Source of the DNA: Flavobacteriales bacterium BRH_c54
GTDB taxonomy: Bacteria; Bacteroidota; Bacteroidia; Flavobacteriales_E; Vicingaceae
Direction of reading: 5' to 3'
NCBI GenBank assembly: GCA_000961845.1
Contig: LADZ01000050.1
Span: 1-32,609, forward strand
DNA length: 32,609 nucleotides
Shown: positions 7,786 to 16,360 of the stretch, one piece after another
Layout: every line of letters begins with the position of its first letter
Position numbering within the stretch: position 1 is the first letter of the stretch
Made by a program: the position numbers and the translations under genes
Notes under the pieces: generated by a model
Told to the model about the DNA's origin: nothing
The model's input: the letters and a program-made list of their open reading frames with translations, nothing else
Databases searched by the model: none

Positions 7786-8811
7786 TTATGCGTTTGCATT
7801 TTCTACTCGTTCATATTTTTCAATCATCTCAAAAACTTTATTTACCATATTTTTAGACCCCATTAAAGCAGGAACTCTTTGGTGTAAAGAAGTTGGTTTA
7901 ATGTCCATAATTCTTTCTTTACCTGTAGAAGCAATTCCACCTGCTTGCTCAACAATAAAAGCCATAGGGTTACATTCGTAAATTAAACGCAGTTTGCCAT
8001 CTGGAGAACCGGCTGTTGCTGGGTAGCAAAACACACCACCTTTTATTAAGTTTCGGTGAACATCAGCAACCATTGAAGCAATATACCTACAAGAATATGG
8101 TCTGCCTGTTGAAGCATCCTCTTCTTTAACCCAATCGCAATATTTTTGAAGACCTTTAGAGAATGTATTGTAATTTCCTTCATTAAAAGAGTATAACCTT
8201 CCGTCATCAGGAGATTTTATATCGGGATGAGAGAGACAAAACTCGCCTATGGATGGATCTAACGTAAATCCATTAACACCTTTGCCTGTGGTATAAACTA
8301 ACATGGTAGAAGAACCATAAATAACATATCCGGCAGCAACTTGTTTGTTACCTTCTTGTAAAAAATCTTCTAGTTGGGCAGGACCATCTTTACTAACTCT
8401 TCTGTAAATGGAAAAAATAGTTCCTATAGAAACATTAACATCAATATTAGAAGAACCATCTAATGGGTCAAAAGCAACTACATACTTCCCTTTTTGAGAA
8501 ATTTCATTATCAAAAGCCATGAAATTATCATTTTCTTCAGAAGCTATTCCACAAACTTCACCACCATATCTAAATGCATTGATGAATTGATTATCAGCAT
8601 AAACATCTAGTTTTTGTTGATCTTCTCCCTGAATATTTTCACTGCCGGCTTTTCCTAAAATATTACCTAAACCTGCTCTTCTAACTTCTTTATTAATGAT
8701 TTTAGCTGCTACACCTATATCGTTTAATAATCGGGTTAACTCCCCTGAAGCATAAGGAAAATCAGCTTGTCTTTCTAAAATAAATTCGTTGAGGGTTGTA
8801 AAATTAGTCAT
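7786..8811 (-). CDS. fbp: Fructose-1,6-bisphosphatase, class I
   Basis: This 341-residue cytoplasmic enzyme hydrolyses fructose 1,6-bisphosphate to fructose 6-phosphate in gluconeogenesis. The class I signature [12 protein letters not shown] starts at D115, with the metal-binding acidic pair E92-E93 in ASEEND upstream. Other family blocks are [26 protein letters not shown] and the C-terminal [12 protein letters not shown]. Length matches the usual 330-340 residues. It is the first gene of a minus-strand run with the MORN-repeat protein and acyltransferase, and is divergent from the GNAT gene across a 90-base gap. I found no convincing -7 box for it there. Nothing in the protein looks damaged. 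Confidence 0.96.
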   Translation of the reverse strand: MTNFTTLNEFILERQADFPYASGELTRLLNDIGVAAKIINKEVRRAGLGNILGKAGSENIQGEDQQKLDVYADNQFINAFRYGGEVCGIASEENDNFMAFDNEISQKGKYVVAFDPLDGSSNIDVNVSIGTIFSIYRRVSKDGPAQLEDFLQEGNKQVAAGYVIYGSSTMLVYTTGKGVNGFTLDPSIGEFCLSHPDIKSPDDGRLYSFNEGNYNTFSKGLQKYCDWVKEEDASTGRPYSCRYIASMVADVHRNLIKGGVFCYPATAGSPDGKLRLIYECNPMAFIVEQAGGIASTGKERIMDIKPTSLHQRVPALMGSKNMVNKVFEMIEKYERVENANA

Positions 8812-8889
8812 AATACTATTTTTCTAAATTGGACTTTTAAAAACTTCATTACAAAGAAATGAAATTATCGTGAATTAACTCAGTTTTAC

Positions 8890-8897
8890 TACTTTTG
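8890..8897 (+). promoter_or_regulatory. Putative -7 element (TACTTTTG) for the GNAT-aspartate kinase pair
   Basis: TACTTTTG is an exact TAnnTTTG match ending only 4 bases before the ATG at 8902. If it is used, transcription would begin at or within a base or two of the start codon, giving a leaderless or nearly leaderless message. No consensus TTG -33 element is seen about 20 bases upstream. Confidence 0.45.
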
Positions 8898-8901
8898 TTT
8901 T

Positions 8902-9351
8902 ATGGAAATCATAATCAGAAAAGCTACAAAAAATGACCTGCCGGAAGTATTAAATCTAATTAAAGAATTAGCACTTTTTGAGAAACAGCCGCAAGAAGTT
9001 ACCATTACACTTAAACAATTAGAAGAAGACGGTTTTGGAAATCATCCGTTATATTGGATAATTTTAGCAGAAAATAACAATGAAATTGTAGGCATGTCTT
9101 TTTATTATATTCGCTACTCTACATGGAAAGGCAGGTGTTTGTATTTAGAAGATTTGGTAGTAAAAGAGGCTTATAAGCAAAAAGGAATAGGTTCTTTACT
9201 TTTTAAAGCTACTTTAGATGCAGCCAAAGAAATGAACGCTAAACTAATGACGTGGCAAGTGCTAGATTGGAATGAACCTGCTATTGAATTTTATAAAAAG
9301 TTTAACGCAGAATTGGATGAGGAATGGTTAAACGGAAAAATAAGATTGTAA
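8902..9351 (+). CDS. GNAT family N-acetyltransferase
   Basis: A 149-residue acetyl-CoA-dependent acetyltransferase, probably of the spermidine/spermine (SSAT-like) branch. The acetyl-CoA pyrophosphate-binding motif KQKGIGSLLF is at residues 92-101, preceded by the beta4 strand YLEDLVV. The C-terminal WNEPAIEFYKKFNA segment carries the tyrosine that often serves as general acid (Y131). The N-terminal IRKATKNDLPEVLNLI is the standard GNAT opening. It lies 15 bases before the aspartate kinase gene and should share its transcript, but that does not identify the substrate; polyamines, amino acids and thialysine are all possible. Confidence 0.88.
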   Translation: MEIIIRKATKNDLPEVLNLIKELALFEKQPQEVTITLKQLEEDGFGNHPLYWIILAENNNEIVGMSFYYIRYSTWKGRCLYLEDLVVKEAYKQKGIGSLLFKATLDAAKEMNAKLMTWQVLDWNEPAIEFYKKFNAELDEEWLNGKIRL

Positions 9352-9366
9352 AATTAAAACAAATAA

Positions 9367-10632
9367 ATGTTGAAAGTATTTAAGTTTGGAGGAGCTTCTG
9401 TTAAAGATGCTCAGGCGGTAAAAAATGTAGGAAAAGTTATCCAGTTGTATGATGAACCACTTGTTGTGGTGATATCTGCAATGGGAAAAACTACCAATGC
9501 ATTAGAAGAGTTGGTAAACGCTTACTACTTTAAAAAAAATGATGTAAATGTGTTGTTGGAAAAAGTAAAACAATTTCATGTTGGTATAATGAATGGACTT
9601 TTTGAGAATAAAAACCATCAAATATTTACAGATATACATAATACTTTTGTAGAAATAGAGTGGGAGATAGAAGAAGAACCACAAAGAACTTATGATTACG
9701 TGTATGACCAAATTGTTTCTGTTGGTGAATTACTTTCTACAAAAATAGTTAGTGCATATCTTAATGAGATAAATATTAATAATCATTGGATAGATGCCAG
9801 AGCTTTAATTCAAACAGATAATACTTACAGAAAGGCTAATATAGATTGGAAGCTTACTACCGAATTGGTTCAATCTTCTATACCGAAAGTAATTACAACA
9901 GGTAATAAGTATGTAATAACTCAAGGGTTTATTGGAGCTAGCTCAGAGAACTTTACTACTACATTAGGGAGAGAGGGTTCAGACTTTTCGGCAGCTATTT
10001 TAGCACATTGTTTAGGAGCAGAAAGTGTAACTATTTGGAAAGATGTTCCTGGAATGTTAAATGCCGACCCGAAATGGTTTGACGATACCCAACAGTTAGA
10101 ACATATATCCTATCATGAAGCGGTGGAATTAGCTTATTATGGAGCAACGGTAATTCATCCAAAAACCATTAAACCGCTTCAGAATAAAAAAATTCCGTTG
10201 TATGTAAAATCTTTTTTAGAACCAGCACTTAAAGGAACATTAATAGATGAGTATACAGAAGGTGATAAATTAATACCTTCATTTATATTTAAAATGGATC
10301 AAGTATTGATTTCTATATCTGCTAAAGATTATTCTTTTATTGTAGAGGATAATTTAAGTCAGATATTCAGTCAACTTTCGGCACATAATATTACAGTAAA
10401 TCTGATGCAAAATGCAGCCATAAGTTTTTCTATTTGTATAGACTTTAGTCCATTTACCACGATGAAATTTATTGAGGAATTACAGCAAGATTATCACGTG
10501 TTATACAATAAAAGTTTAGAGTTGGTTACTGTTCGTCATTATGATGAAGCTACTATTAAAAGAGTTATTGCCAATAAAAATATTTTAGTGGAACAAAAAA
10601 GTAGAAATACCGCTCGTTTTGTAATGAAATAA
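9367..10632 (+). CDS. Aspartate kinase (monofunctional)
   Basis: A 421-residue kinase of the amino-acid kinase fold that phosphorylates L-aspartate with ATP, the first step toward lysine, threonine, methionine and diaminopimelate. KFGGAS at residues 6-11 is the family signature. Further markers are VISAMGKTTN, TQGFIGAS, TTLGREGSDFSA around 198-210, and WKDVPGMLNADP. The region after about residue 305 is in the position of the regulatory ACT domains but is compact and divergent. No homoserine dehydrogenase domain follows, so this is not a bifunctional ThrA. The gene ends at a strong hairpin terminator shared with the convergent fabG. Confidence 0.93.
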   Translation: MLKVFKFGGASVKDAQAVKNVGKVIQLYDEPLVVVISAMGKTTNALEELVNAYYFKKNDVNVLLEKVKQFHVGIMNGLFENKNHQIFTDIHNTFVEIEWEIEEEPQRTYDYVYDQIVSVGELLSTKIVSAYLNEININNHWIDARALIQTDNTYRKANIDWKLTTELVQSSIPKVITTGNKYVITQGFIGASSENFTTTLGREGSDFSAAILAHCLGAESVTIWKDVPGMLNADPKWFDDTQQLEHISYHEAVELAYYGATVIHPKTIKPLQNKKIPLYVKSFLEPALKGTLIDEYTEGDKLIPSFIFKMDQVLISISAKDYSFIVEDNLSQIFSQLSAHNITVNLMQNAAISFSICIDFSPFTTMKFIEELQQDYHVLYNKSLELVTVRHYDEATIKRVIANKNILVEQKSRNTARFVMK

Positions 10633-10636
10633 AAAA

Positions 10637-10665
10637 AAAACCTCATTGTTTTTCAATGAGGTTTT
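10637..10665. terminator. Bidirectional intrinsic terminator between aspartate kinase and fabG
   Basis: AACCTCATTG (10639-10648) and CAATGAGGTT (10654-10663) form a perfect 10-base stem around a TTTTT loop. A-rich sequence flanks the left side and T-rich sequence the right, extending the pairing by about two bases each side. The hairpin lies between two convergent stop codons and can work on both strands. Confidence 0.9.
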
Positions 10666-10688
10666 AGTAAAATTTTATATTGATGCAA

Positions 10689-11435
10689 TTAAGTTTGCAT
10701 TCCTCCACAAACATTTATCACTTGTCCGTTAACGTAAGAAGATAAATCGGAAGCTAAGAAAAGTGCTGCATTAGCAACATCTTCCGGTTTTCCGGGTCTT
10801 TTCATAGGGATATCTTCAATCCATCCTTTCATTATGGTTTCATCTAACTGAGCAGTCATTTCTGTTTCAATAAAACCGGGAGCAATAGCATTGCTTCTAA
10901 TGTTTCTTGAACCAATTTCCTGAGCGATAGATTTAGTAAAACCAATAATTCCTGCTTTTGAAGCAGCATAGTTAGATTGTCCTGCATTTCCTTCAATACC
11001 TACAACAGAACTCATGTTAATAATAGAACCGTATCGTTGTTTTAATAAGGTTTTTAAAGCGCATTTGGTAATGTTGAATACAGATTTAAGGTTTACATTC
11101 ATTACTTCATCCCAATTTTCTTCTGTCATTCTCATTAATAAACCATCTCTGGTAATTCCTGCATTGTTTACAATAGCATCAATTTTACCAAAATCAGCTA
11201 CTACTTGGTCAATAAAAGCTTCTGCATCGCTATAAATAGCAGCATTAGATTTATAACTTTTTACTTTAACTCCATAAGCAGTTAATTCATCAACTACTTT
11301 TTTTGCTTGTTCATCAGATGAAACATAAGTGAAAGCGATATCAGCTCCATGTTGAGCAAAAACTTCAGCTATTCCTTTTCCAATTCCTCTGGTAGCTCCT
11401 GTAATTATAGCAACTTTTCCTTCTAATAATTTCAT
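10689..11435 (-). CDS. fabG: 3-oxoacyl-[acyl-carrier-protein] reductase
   Basis: A 248-residue short-chain dehydrogenase that reduces 3-oxoacyl-ACP with NADPH in the type II fatty acid elongation cycle. TGATRGIG at residues 13-20 is the cofactor-binding glycine motif and NNAG at 90-93 stabilises the fold. The catalytic set N115, S143, Y156 and K160 can be read in MNVNLKS, MSSVVG and YAASK. Length and the close match of GQSNYAASKAG and NAIAPGFIETEMT to FabG support this assignment over generic SDR. It follows sucD after 18 bases, so the two are probably co-transcribed. The unit ends at the shared terminator at 10637-10665. Confidence 0.94.
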   Translation of the reverse strand: MKLLEGKVAIITGATRGIGKGIAEVFAQHGADIAFTYVSSDEQAKKVVDELTAYGVKVKSYKSNAAIYSDAEAFIDQVVADFGKIDAIVNNAGITRDGLLMRMTEENWDEVMNVNLKSVFNITKCALKTLLKQRYGSIINMSSVVGIEGNAGQSNYAASKAGIIGFTKSIAQEIGSRNIRSNAIAPGFIETEMTAQLDETIMKGWIEDIPMKRPGKPEDVANAALFLASDLSSYVNGQVINVCGGMQT

Positions 11436-11453
11436 AATATCTAACTTTATGAG

Positions 11454-12332
11454 TTATGCATTAACTTTCATTAATTCAGCCATAGTTTGACCTATATCTG
11501 CAGGAGAGTCAACTACAGTAATACCACAATCTCTCATAATTTTCTTTTTAGCTTGAGCAGTATCTTCTTCACCACCAACAATAGCACCGGCATGTCCCAT
11601 TGTTCTTCCTGCTGGAGCAGTTTCTCCGGCAATAAAACCAACAACAGGCTTGTTTCCGTTTGCTTTAATCCACTTAGCAGCGTTAGCTTCTAAATTTCCG
11701 CCTATTTCTCCAATCATTACTATTCCTTCAGTTTCAGGATCATTCATGAATAATTCTATCGCTTCTTGAGTGGTTGTTCCAATAATAGGGTCTCCACCAA
11801 TACCTATAGCAGTTGAAATACCTAAACCAGCTTTTACTACTTGGTCGGCAGCTTCGTAAGTTAATGTTCCTGATTTTGAAACAATACCTATTTTTCCTGA
11901 TTTAAAAATAAAGCCCGGCATAATTCCCACTTTCGCTCCATCCGGAGTAATAATTCCAGGGCAGTTTGGTCCGATTAAACGTGCATTAGTTGATTTTAAA
12001 TATTCTTTTACAGGAATCATATCTTTAACAGGAATACCTTCAGTAATACAAACAATTACTTTAATTCCTGCATCAGCAGCTTCAATAATCGCATCAGCTG
12101 CAAAAGCCGGTGGAACAAAAATAATAGAAACATCAGCTCCGGTAGCTTTTACAGCATCTTCTACAGTATTAAATACAGGCTTATCTAGGTGTTGTTGACC
12201 ACCTTTTCCGGGAGTAACACCACCAACAACGTTAGTACCATATTCTATCATTTGTCCTGCATGAAAAGTACCTTCACTTCCTGTAAATCCTTGAACTATT
12301 ATTTTTGAATTTTTGTTTACTAATACACTCAT
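11454..12332 (-). CDS. sucD: Succinyl-CoA synthetase (ADP-forming) alpha subunit
   Basis: The alpha subunit carries the phosphohistidine intermediate and CoA site of succinyl-CoA ligase, which makes ATP or GTP from succinyl-CoA in the TCA cycle together with SucB (not in this window). The start at 12332 gives 292 residues beginning [11 protein letters not shown], the usual family start. An in-frame start at 12371 would lie inside the promoter -7 box and add a lysine-rich tail not expected in the family. Key motifs are [11 protein letters not shown] (CoA binding), [20 protein letters not shown] and [13 protein letters not shown] with the active-site histidine at 247. Length equals the usual 288-295. 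fabG follows at 18 bases. The promoter at 12369-12399 is one of the best in the window. Confidence 0.96.
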   Translation of the reverse strand: MSVLVNKNSKIIVQGFTGSEGTFHAGQMIEYGTNVVGGVTPGKGGQQHLDKPVFNTVEDAVKATGADVSIIFVPPAFAADAIIEAADAGIKVIVCITEGIPVKDMIPVKEYLKSTNARLIGPNCPGIITPDGAKVGIMPGFIFKSGKIGIVSKSGTLTYEAADQVVKAGLGISTAIGIGGDPIIGTTTQEAIELFMNDPETEGIVMIGEIGGNLEANAAKWIKANGNKPVVGFIAGETAPAGRTMGHAGAIVGGEEDTAQAKKKIMRDCGITVVDSPADIGQTMAELMKVNA

Positions 12333-12368
12333 ATTTTTATATTTTCTTAGTTTATTTTTTTGCAAGTT

Positions 12369-12399
12369 CAAAAGTAGAATTTAAAACTGAAACATACAA
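12369..12399 (-). promoter_or_regulatory. Promoter of sucD-fabG, -33 and -7 elements
   Basis: On the minus strand TTG (12399-12397), a 20-base spacer and TACTTTTG (12376-12369) fit the Bacteroidota consensus TTG / TAnnTTTG. Initiation near 12365 would give a leader of about 33 nucleotides before the ATG at 12332, and this supports that start. Confidence 0.7.
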
Positions 12400-12574
12400 T
12401 AACTTTTTTTAAACTTATTCAACAAAACAATTGGTCTATTTTTTTTGTCGGTTATCGTTTGTAAAATATATAACTTAGTTATTAAGGGGGGATACTGCTT
12501 TGGTTCAAAATAAATAAAACCCGATTAAATTGATAAATTTTCTAAAGAATATCTAAATAAGGTAGGTGGAAAAG

Positions 12575-12649
12575 TCGGGGTGAGAGGATTCGAACCTCCG
12601 ATCTCGCGCCCCCCAGACGCGCACTTTAACCGGACTAAGCTACACCCCG
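12575..12649 (-). tRNA. tRNA-Pro (anticodon GGG)
   Basis: Read on the minus strand, the acceptor arms CGGGGTG and CACCCCG pair over 7 bases with discriminator A. U8 and A9 follow, the D-stem is GCTT/AAGT, the anticodon stem CGCGT/GCGCG (one G-U), the loop CTGGGGG with anticodon GGG, and the T-arm GGAGG-TTCGAAT-CCTCT. The whole cloverleaf folds without gaps. The 3' CCA is not encoded, so it must be added after transcription. A TACTTTTG box just upstream is the likely promoter. The gene stands alone between sucD and a divergent membrane protein gene. Confidence 0.95.
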
Positions 12650-12660
12650 AATAATTTTAG

Positions 12661-12668
12661 CAAAAGTA
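12661..12668 (-). promoter_or_regulatory. Putative -7 element for tRNA-Pro
   Basis: TACTTTTG on the minus strand (12668-12661) ends 12 bases before the mature 5' end of the tRNA, leaving a short 5' leader of about 8 nucleotides for RNase P. No consensus TTG -33 element is visible. Confidence 0.5.
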
Positions 12669-12766
12669 ATAAAAAAGCGTATTGAATATAGTTTGTAAGA
12701 AAATAATATCTAATCACCTCATTTTAATTTTTTATTTTTACCAATTATCAACTAAAAGTTAGTTAT

Positions 12767-14104
12767 TTGCCTAAATATATTCGTCCATATTTATTAATAC
12801 AAGTCTTGTTATGGAGTTTTTTCTTTATCTCAACCGCTTATTTTAATAGGTACGCAGCAGATGATTTTTATTTTATTTCTGAAATAAAAAATAAAAGTGC
12901 AGTTGAAGTTTTTAATCACTTACAGTTTAATTGGCATGGAAGGTTCGCCTCTAATTCATTAATAGCTTTTTTGTTGCCGCTTACTGAATTCCCTTATTTT
13001 TTAATGGTTTTCAATTTTAGTTCGTGTCTACTGTTGTACACGGCTATTGCTCGTTTTACTAAAAATTCAGCAAGTTTTTATGCCATTAATATAAAGAATA
13101 AGTGGCTACTTGCTTTTTTGGTTATGACTGTATTTTTCTTTCTAACACTTTTTCCTAATGATGTTTGGTTTTGGTTTACAGGTTCGGTAGTTTACTTATA
13201 CAGCACTATTGCTTTATTTTTTTTGTTAAGTGTGTTTTTTAAAAAAGAAAAAAATAGTGGAGATTATTTTTTATTGGTGGTATCTTCCATTTTTATAAGT
13301 GGATCTAACGAACCAATGGCACTTATTCTTTTATTGTTTTTAGTCGTGTTTGCTGTAAAACAACCATTACAATTTAAACTACAGTTACCTTATCAATTAT
13401 CTGCAGTATTACTTTTTTCAGGCTTTTGTGTGATATTTTTTAGCTCAGGAACCGCTTTAAGAGATGAACTAACCCCAAGTTTACCATGGACAAAGGTAGT
13501 ACTATTTACAGCCTACGCCACAGTAAAAAGTTTGTTGTTTAAACTGCATTATACTTTCATTCCTGCCATTTTACTGGCTTTTCCATTTTATGTGTTAGGT
13601 ACAACTGCTCAATTTAAATCAGTGAATTTTCGTCCTGTAAGGGAGTTATTTTATTCTTTATTTCTTATCGTTTTTATTGTAATTATTAATCACCTTATTG
13701 TGGTAATTCCTTTAGGAGCACTTCCTCCCGATAGAGCTACAATGGTTTCTTCTGTACTTGTATTATTGTTGTTAATCAGGTATTTATTTTTATTAGGAAG
13801 TGAAATTACCATTTCAGAAAAGTTGAAAAAGATGATTTTAGGAATAAACACAGTTGCAGTGTTGGTGTTTGTTATAGTTACATTTCAAATCCACAATAAC
13901 TATACATCAGCTTACGATAAGCGTATGGGTGAATTAGTAAAAATGAAAACAAACATTGCTCATCAAGATCCTATTTATTTAACCCCTTTGCCTCATTCGG
14001 GATATTTACCATCGGCAGAAATAACCACCGATACTACTCATTTTTTAAATGTAGATTTAAAAAGACATTTTAAGTTGAATAATGCCTTAATTTTGGAGGA
14101 ATAA
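12767..14104 (+). CDS. Multi-pass membrane protein, possibly a GT-C-like or DUF6056-type family
   Basis: A 445-residue integral membrane protein of roughly ten hydrophobic segments, the first at residues 8-25 and others near 75-95, 112-130, 135-153 and 168-195. The start is TTG at 12767, since no ATG precedes the first membrane span. A short extracytoplasmic loop after the first span has ADDFYF at about 31-36 and WHGRFAS near 56-62. An acidic pair in this loop followed by a GR motif is reminiscent of the DUF6056 and GT-C glycosyltransferase architecture, where such acids bind metal or act in catalysis. That assignment is tentative. tsaE starts 15 bases after the stop, suggesting one transcript, but no functional link is evident. 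Confidence 0.65.
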   Translation: MPKYIRPYLLIQVLLWSFFFISTAYFNRYAADDFYFISEIKNKSAVEVFNHLQFNWHGRFASNSLIAFLLPLTEFPYFLMVFNFSSCLLLYTAIARFTKNSASFYAINIKNKWLLAFLVMTVFFFLTLFPNDVWFWFTGSVVYLYSTIALFFLLSVFFKKEKNSGDYFLLVVSSIFISGSNEPMALILLLFLVVFAVKQPLQFKLQLPYQLSAVLLFSGFCVIFFSSGTALRDELTPSLPWTKVVLFTAYATVKSLLFKLHYTFIPAILLAFPFYVLGTTAQFKSVNFRPVRELFYSLFLIVFIVIINHLIVVIPLGALPPDRATMVSSVLVLLLLIRYLFLLGSEITISEKLKKMILGINTVAVLVFVIVTFQIHNNYTSAYDKRMGELVKMKTNIAHQDPIYLTPLPHSGYLPSAEITTDTTHFLNVDLKRHFKLNNALILEE

Positions 14105-14119
14105 AACTAACTGTTTATT

Positions 14120-14554
14120 ATGAATCAAGTTTCTGAAATACAACTTAACGCTTTTGCATTAGAAGATTTGTCCCAAATAGCCGAGCAGCTTTTGTCAGCA
14201 ATAGGAAATCATAAAATAATTACTTTTTACGGAGAAATGGGAGCGGGAAAAACAACTTTAATTAAACAACTGTGCAAAACATTAAAAGTTACGGACACCA
14301 TTCAAAGTCCTACTTTCTCTATAGTTAATGAATACCTTACGGAAGATCATCAACAAATTTATCATTTTGATTTTTATAGAATTAAAGAGGAGGAAGAAGC
14401 CTTAGATTTTGGTGTGGAAGAATACTTTTATAGTGGAAATTATTGTTTTATAGAGTGGCCTGAAAAAATTCCTAACCTTATTCCTGAAAAAGCAGTAAAA
14501 GTCTCCATAACACTAACTGAAGATAATAAAAGATTAATAACAATTTTGTATTAA
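14120..14554 (+). CDS. tsaE: tRNA threonylcarbamoyladenosine biosynthesis ATPase TsaE
   Basis: TsaE is the small ATPase that works with TsaD and TsaB to place threonylcarbamoyl on A37 of ANN-decoding tRNAs. The 144-residue product has the Walker A motif GEMGAGKTT at residues 38-46, then QSPTFSIVNEY at about 62-72 and YHFDFYRI at about 81-88, both characteristic of TsaE, and the IEWPEKI block at 111-117. Length fits the usual 135-160. It follows the membrane protein gene after 15 bases. A hairpin with a poor T-run lies downstream, before the alanine dehydrogenase promoter candidate. Confidence 0.94.
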   Translation: MNQVSEIQLNAFALEDLSQIAEQLLSAIGNHKIITFYGEMGAGKTTLIKQLCKTLKVTDTIQSPTFSIVNEYLTEDHQQIYHFDFYRIKEEEEALDFGVEEYFYSGNYCFIEWPEKIPNLIPEKAVKVSITLTEDNKRLITILY

Positions 14555-14568
14555 TAAATGTTTTGTTT

Positions 14569-14591
14569 TTAGCTAGTAAAGTGCTTGCTAA
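14569..14591. other. Imperfect inverted repeat between tsaE and alanine dehydrogenase
   Basis: TTAGCTAG (14569-14576) and CTTGCTAA (14584-14591) pair with one T-T mismatch around a 7-base loop. It could be a weak terminator for tsaE or an operator for the next gene, since it ends 5 bases before the TAAATTTG box. Confidence 0.3.
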
Positions 14592-14595
14592 TTAA

Positions 14596-14603
14596 TAAAT
14601 TTG
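14596..14603 (+). promoter_or_regulatory. Putative -7 element for the alanine dehydrogenase operon
   Basis: TAAATTTG matches TAnnTTTG and ends 32 bases before the ATG at 14636, giving a leader of about 29 nucleotides. No TTG is found at the normal spacing upstream. Confidence 0.4.
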
Positions 14604-14635
14604 TAACTGTTCATTAAGAAAAAAATATTAAGGAT

Positions 14636-15850
14636 ATGCCAACATCAGATGATTTACTGAAATCTTTAGCCCATGGTTTTATGCCTCAAGAAGAAATGCT
14701 TGAAGTGGCTCGTAAAAAAAGTAGTTTACAGATAGGAATCCCTAAAGAAACTTCTATACAAGAAAAGAGAATTCCTTTAGTTCCTGATGCGGTGGCATTG
14801 CTAGTAAACAATGGACATGAAGTTATTATTGAAACCGGAGCCGGAGAAGGTTGTAGTTTTAGTGATAAAGATTACAGTGAAGCGGGAGCTCAAATTGTTT
14901 ATGGTACTGAAGAGGTGTATAAAGCCAACATGATTCTTAAAGTTGAACCACCAACTTTGGAAGAAATTGACTTGATGCAACATGGACAGTTATTAATTTC
15001 GGCTTTACAGCTGCCAATTCAGCCAAAAGATTTTCTTAAAAAATTAATTTCTAAAAAAATTACTGCTGTAGCTTTTGATTTTATTAAAGACCCGGAAGGT
15101 ATTTTGCCTATCGTTACTGCTATGAGTGAAATCGCAGGAAATACGGCTATACTTATTGCTGCTGAATATTTGAGCAACCAGCGAAATGGCCAAGGACAAA
15201 TGTTTGGAGGGATTTCAGGTGTTTCACCAACAGAAGTGGTAATTCTTGGAGCAGGAACAGTAGGTGAGTTTGCTGCAAGAACTGCGGTTGGTTTAGGTGC
15301 CTCTGTAAAAGTTTTTGATAATAATATTCATAAATTAAGAAGATTGCAAACAGCAGTCGGACAACGATTGCAAACCTCTATTGTACAGCCAAAAGTGTTG
15401 TTAAAAGCCTTAAAAACAGCTGATGTTGTTATAGGAGCAATTAGCAGTAAAATAGGTAGAGCCCCAATTATAGTTACTGAAGAAATGGTAAAATGCATGA
15501 AAGATTACTCTGTAATTGTTGATGTAAGTATTGATAAAGGTGGTTGCATAGAAACTTCTGAAATAACCAGCCACCAAGCTCCTGTATTTAATAAACACGG
15601 TGTAATTCATTATTGTGTGCCTAACATTGCCTCTAGAGTTGCAAGAACAGCTTCTTATGCATTAAGCAATGTTATTGCCCCAACAATTATAGATACAGGT
15701 GAATTTGGTGGAATAGATGCTATGATTCGTTCTTATGTAGGAATTCAAAATGGAGTGTATATTTACAAAGGCATATTAACCAATAAATATTTAGCAGAAA
15801 CCTTTAATATGCCTTATAAAGACATCAATTTGTTGTTAATGGCAATGTAA
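14636..15850 (+). CDS. ald: Alanine dehydrogenase (AlaDH/PNT family)
   Basis: A 404-residue NAD-dependent enzyme of the alanine dehydrogenase/transhydrogenase family, expected to interconvert L-alanine and pyruvate plus ammonia. The family opening IGIPKET lies at about residues 34-40, with EKRIPLVPDAV next and the GHEVIIETGAG block. The Rossmann motif VVILGAGTVGEFAARTA is near 201-217, followed by IGRAPIIVTEEMV. It carries a 30-residue N-terminal extension seen in Bacteroidota homologues and lacks the membrane part of transhydrogenase. The main alternative is the alpha subunit of transhydrogenase, disfavoured because no beta-subunit gene follows. It starts a run of five closely spaced genes ending at 18330. 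Confidence 0.87.
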   Translation: MPTSDDLLKSLAHGFMPQEEMLEVARKKSSLQIGIPKETSIQEKRIPLVPDAVALLVNNGHEVIIETGAGEGCSFSDKDYSEAGAQIVYGTEEVYKANMILKVEPPTLEEIDLMQHGQLLISALQLPIQPKDFLKKLISKKITAVAFDFIKDPEGILPIVTAMSEIAGNTAILIAAEYLSNQRNGQGQMFGGISGVSPTEVVILGAGTVGEFAARTAVGLGASVKVFDNNIHKLRRLQTAVGQRLQTSIVQPKVLLKALKTADVVIGAISSKIGRAPIIVTEEMVKCMKDYSVIVDVSIDKGGCIETSEITSHQAPVFNKHGVIHYCVPNIASRVARTASYALSNVIAPTIIDTGEFGGIDAMIRSYVGIQNGVYIYKGILTNKYLAETFNMPYKDINLLLMAM

Positions 15851-15871
15851 TTTAATTAGAAATTAATAAAC

Positions 15872-16318
15872 ATGGATAAATTCATACACAGACTAAAATA
15901 TTATTTAATAGGATTCGGATTAGGATGCGTAATGGTTTATGCCATTTTTTATACAGGAGATGATGCGCGTTCTTCTTGGTTGCCCGAAGGCAGAGTGCTA
16001 GAGTTTATTGAAGAAACAGAATTGGTTGTAACGAATAAATACATAACTTGTACACTTGAGTGCAACAATATTGCTCTAGAAGATTTCGATAAAACTTTTT
16101 TCCAAAAGGCTAAAGTTAATTTTTCGGAAAGTTCAACAACAAGAGAGCCTTGTCCTGAATATCAAATAGAAGGAAAATTAGCTGATGGAAGAGAAGTTAT
16201 CCTCTTGATAGAAACGTGCGAACCTAGAAGGTTATCTACCGCAGAAGAAAAAGAAGACATTGCAACACTTGTAAATATTTCCTTTGAAGGATTAAAACGA
16301 GATTGCCTTTGCGAATAA
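15872..16318 (+). CDS. Small membrane-anchored protein, DUF4258-like
   Basis: A 148-residue protein with a basic N-terminus and one membrane segment at about 10-27 (YYLIGFGLGCVMVYAIF), the rest facing the periplasm. The anchor region and the following EGRVLEFI segment recall DUF4258 proteins of Flavobacteriia, though I hold this only moderately. Six cysteines lie in the soluble part, including CTLEC, a central EPCPEY, ETCEP and a terminal CLCE, which could form disulfides or bind metal. It starts 21 bases after alanine dehydrogenase and ends 42 before the rhomboid gene. No function can be assigned. Confidence 0.7.
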   Translation: MDKFIHRLKYYLIGFGLGCVMVYAIFYTGDDARSSWLPEGRVLEFIEETELVVTNKYITCTLECNNIALEDFDKTFFQKAKVNFSESSTTREPCPEYQIEGKLADGREVILLIETCEPRRLSTAEEKEDIATLVNISFEGLKRDCLCE

Positions 16319-16360
16319 ACTTGTAACTAAATTGCAAGAATACATCTTAAAATTAACTGA

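Noticed and set aside
7773-7799. Earlier start for the MORN-repeat gene
   Set aside because: It would put nine residues before the signal peptide and overlap the end of fbp; the start at 7772 fits a signal peptide.
12333-12371. Earlier start for sucD giving 13 extra residues
   Set aside because: The earlier codon lies within the promoter -7 box, and family members begin at the MSVLVNK position.
12470-12482. Palindrome ATAACT-T-AGTTAT between sucD and tRNA-Pro
   Set aside because: Short, AT-rich and with neither a T-run nor a promoter beside it; chance is likely.
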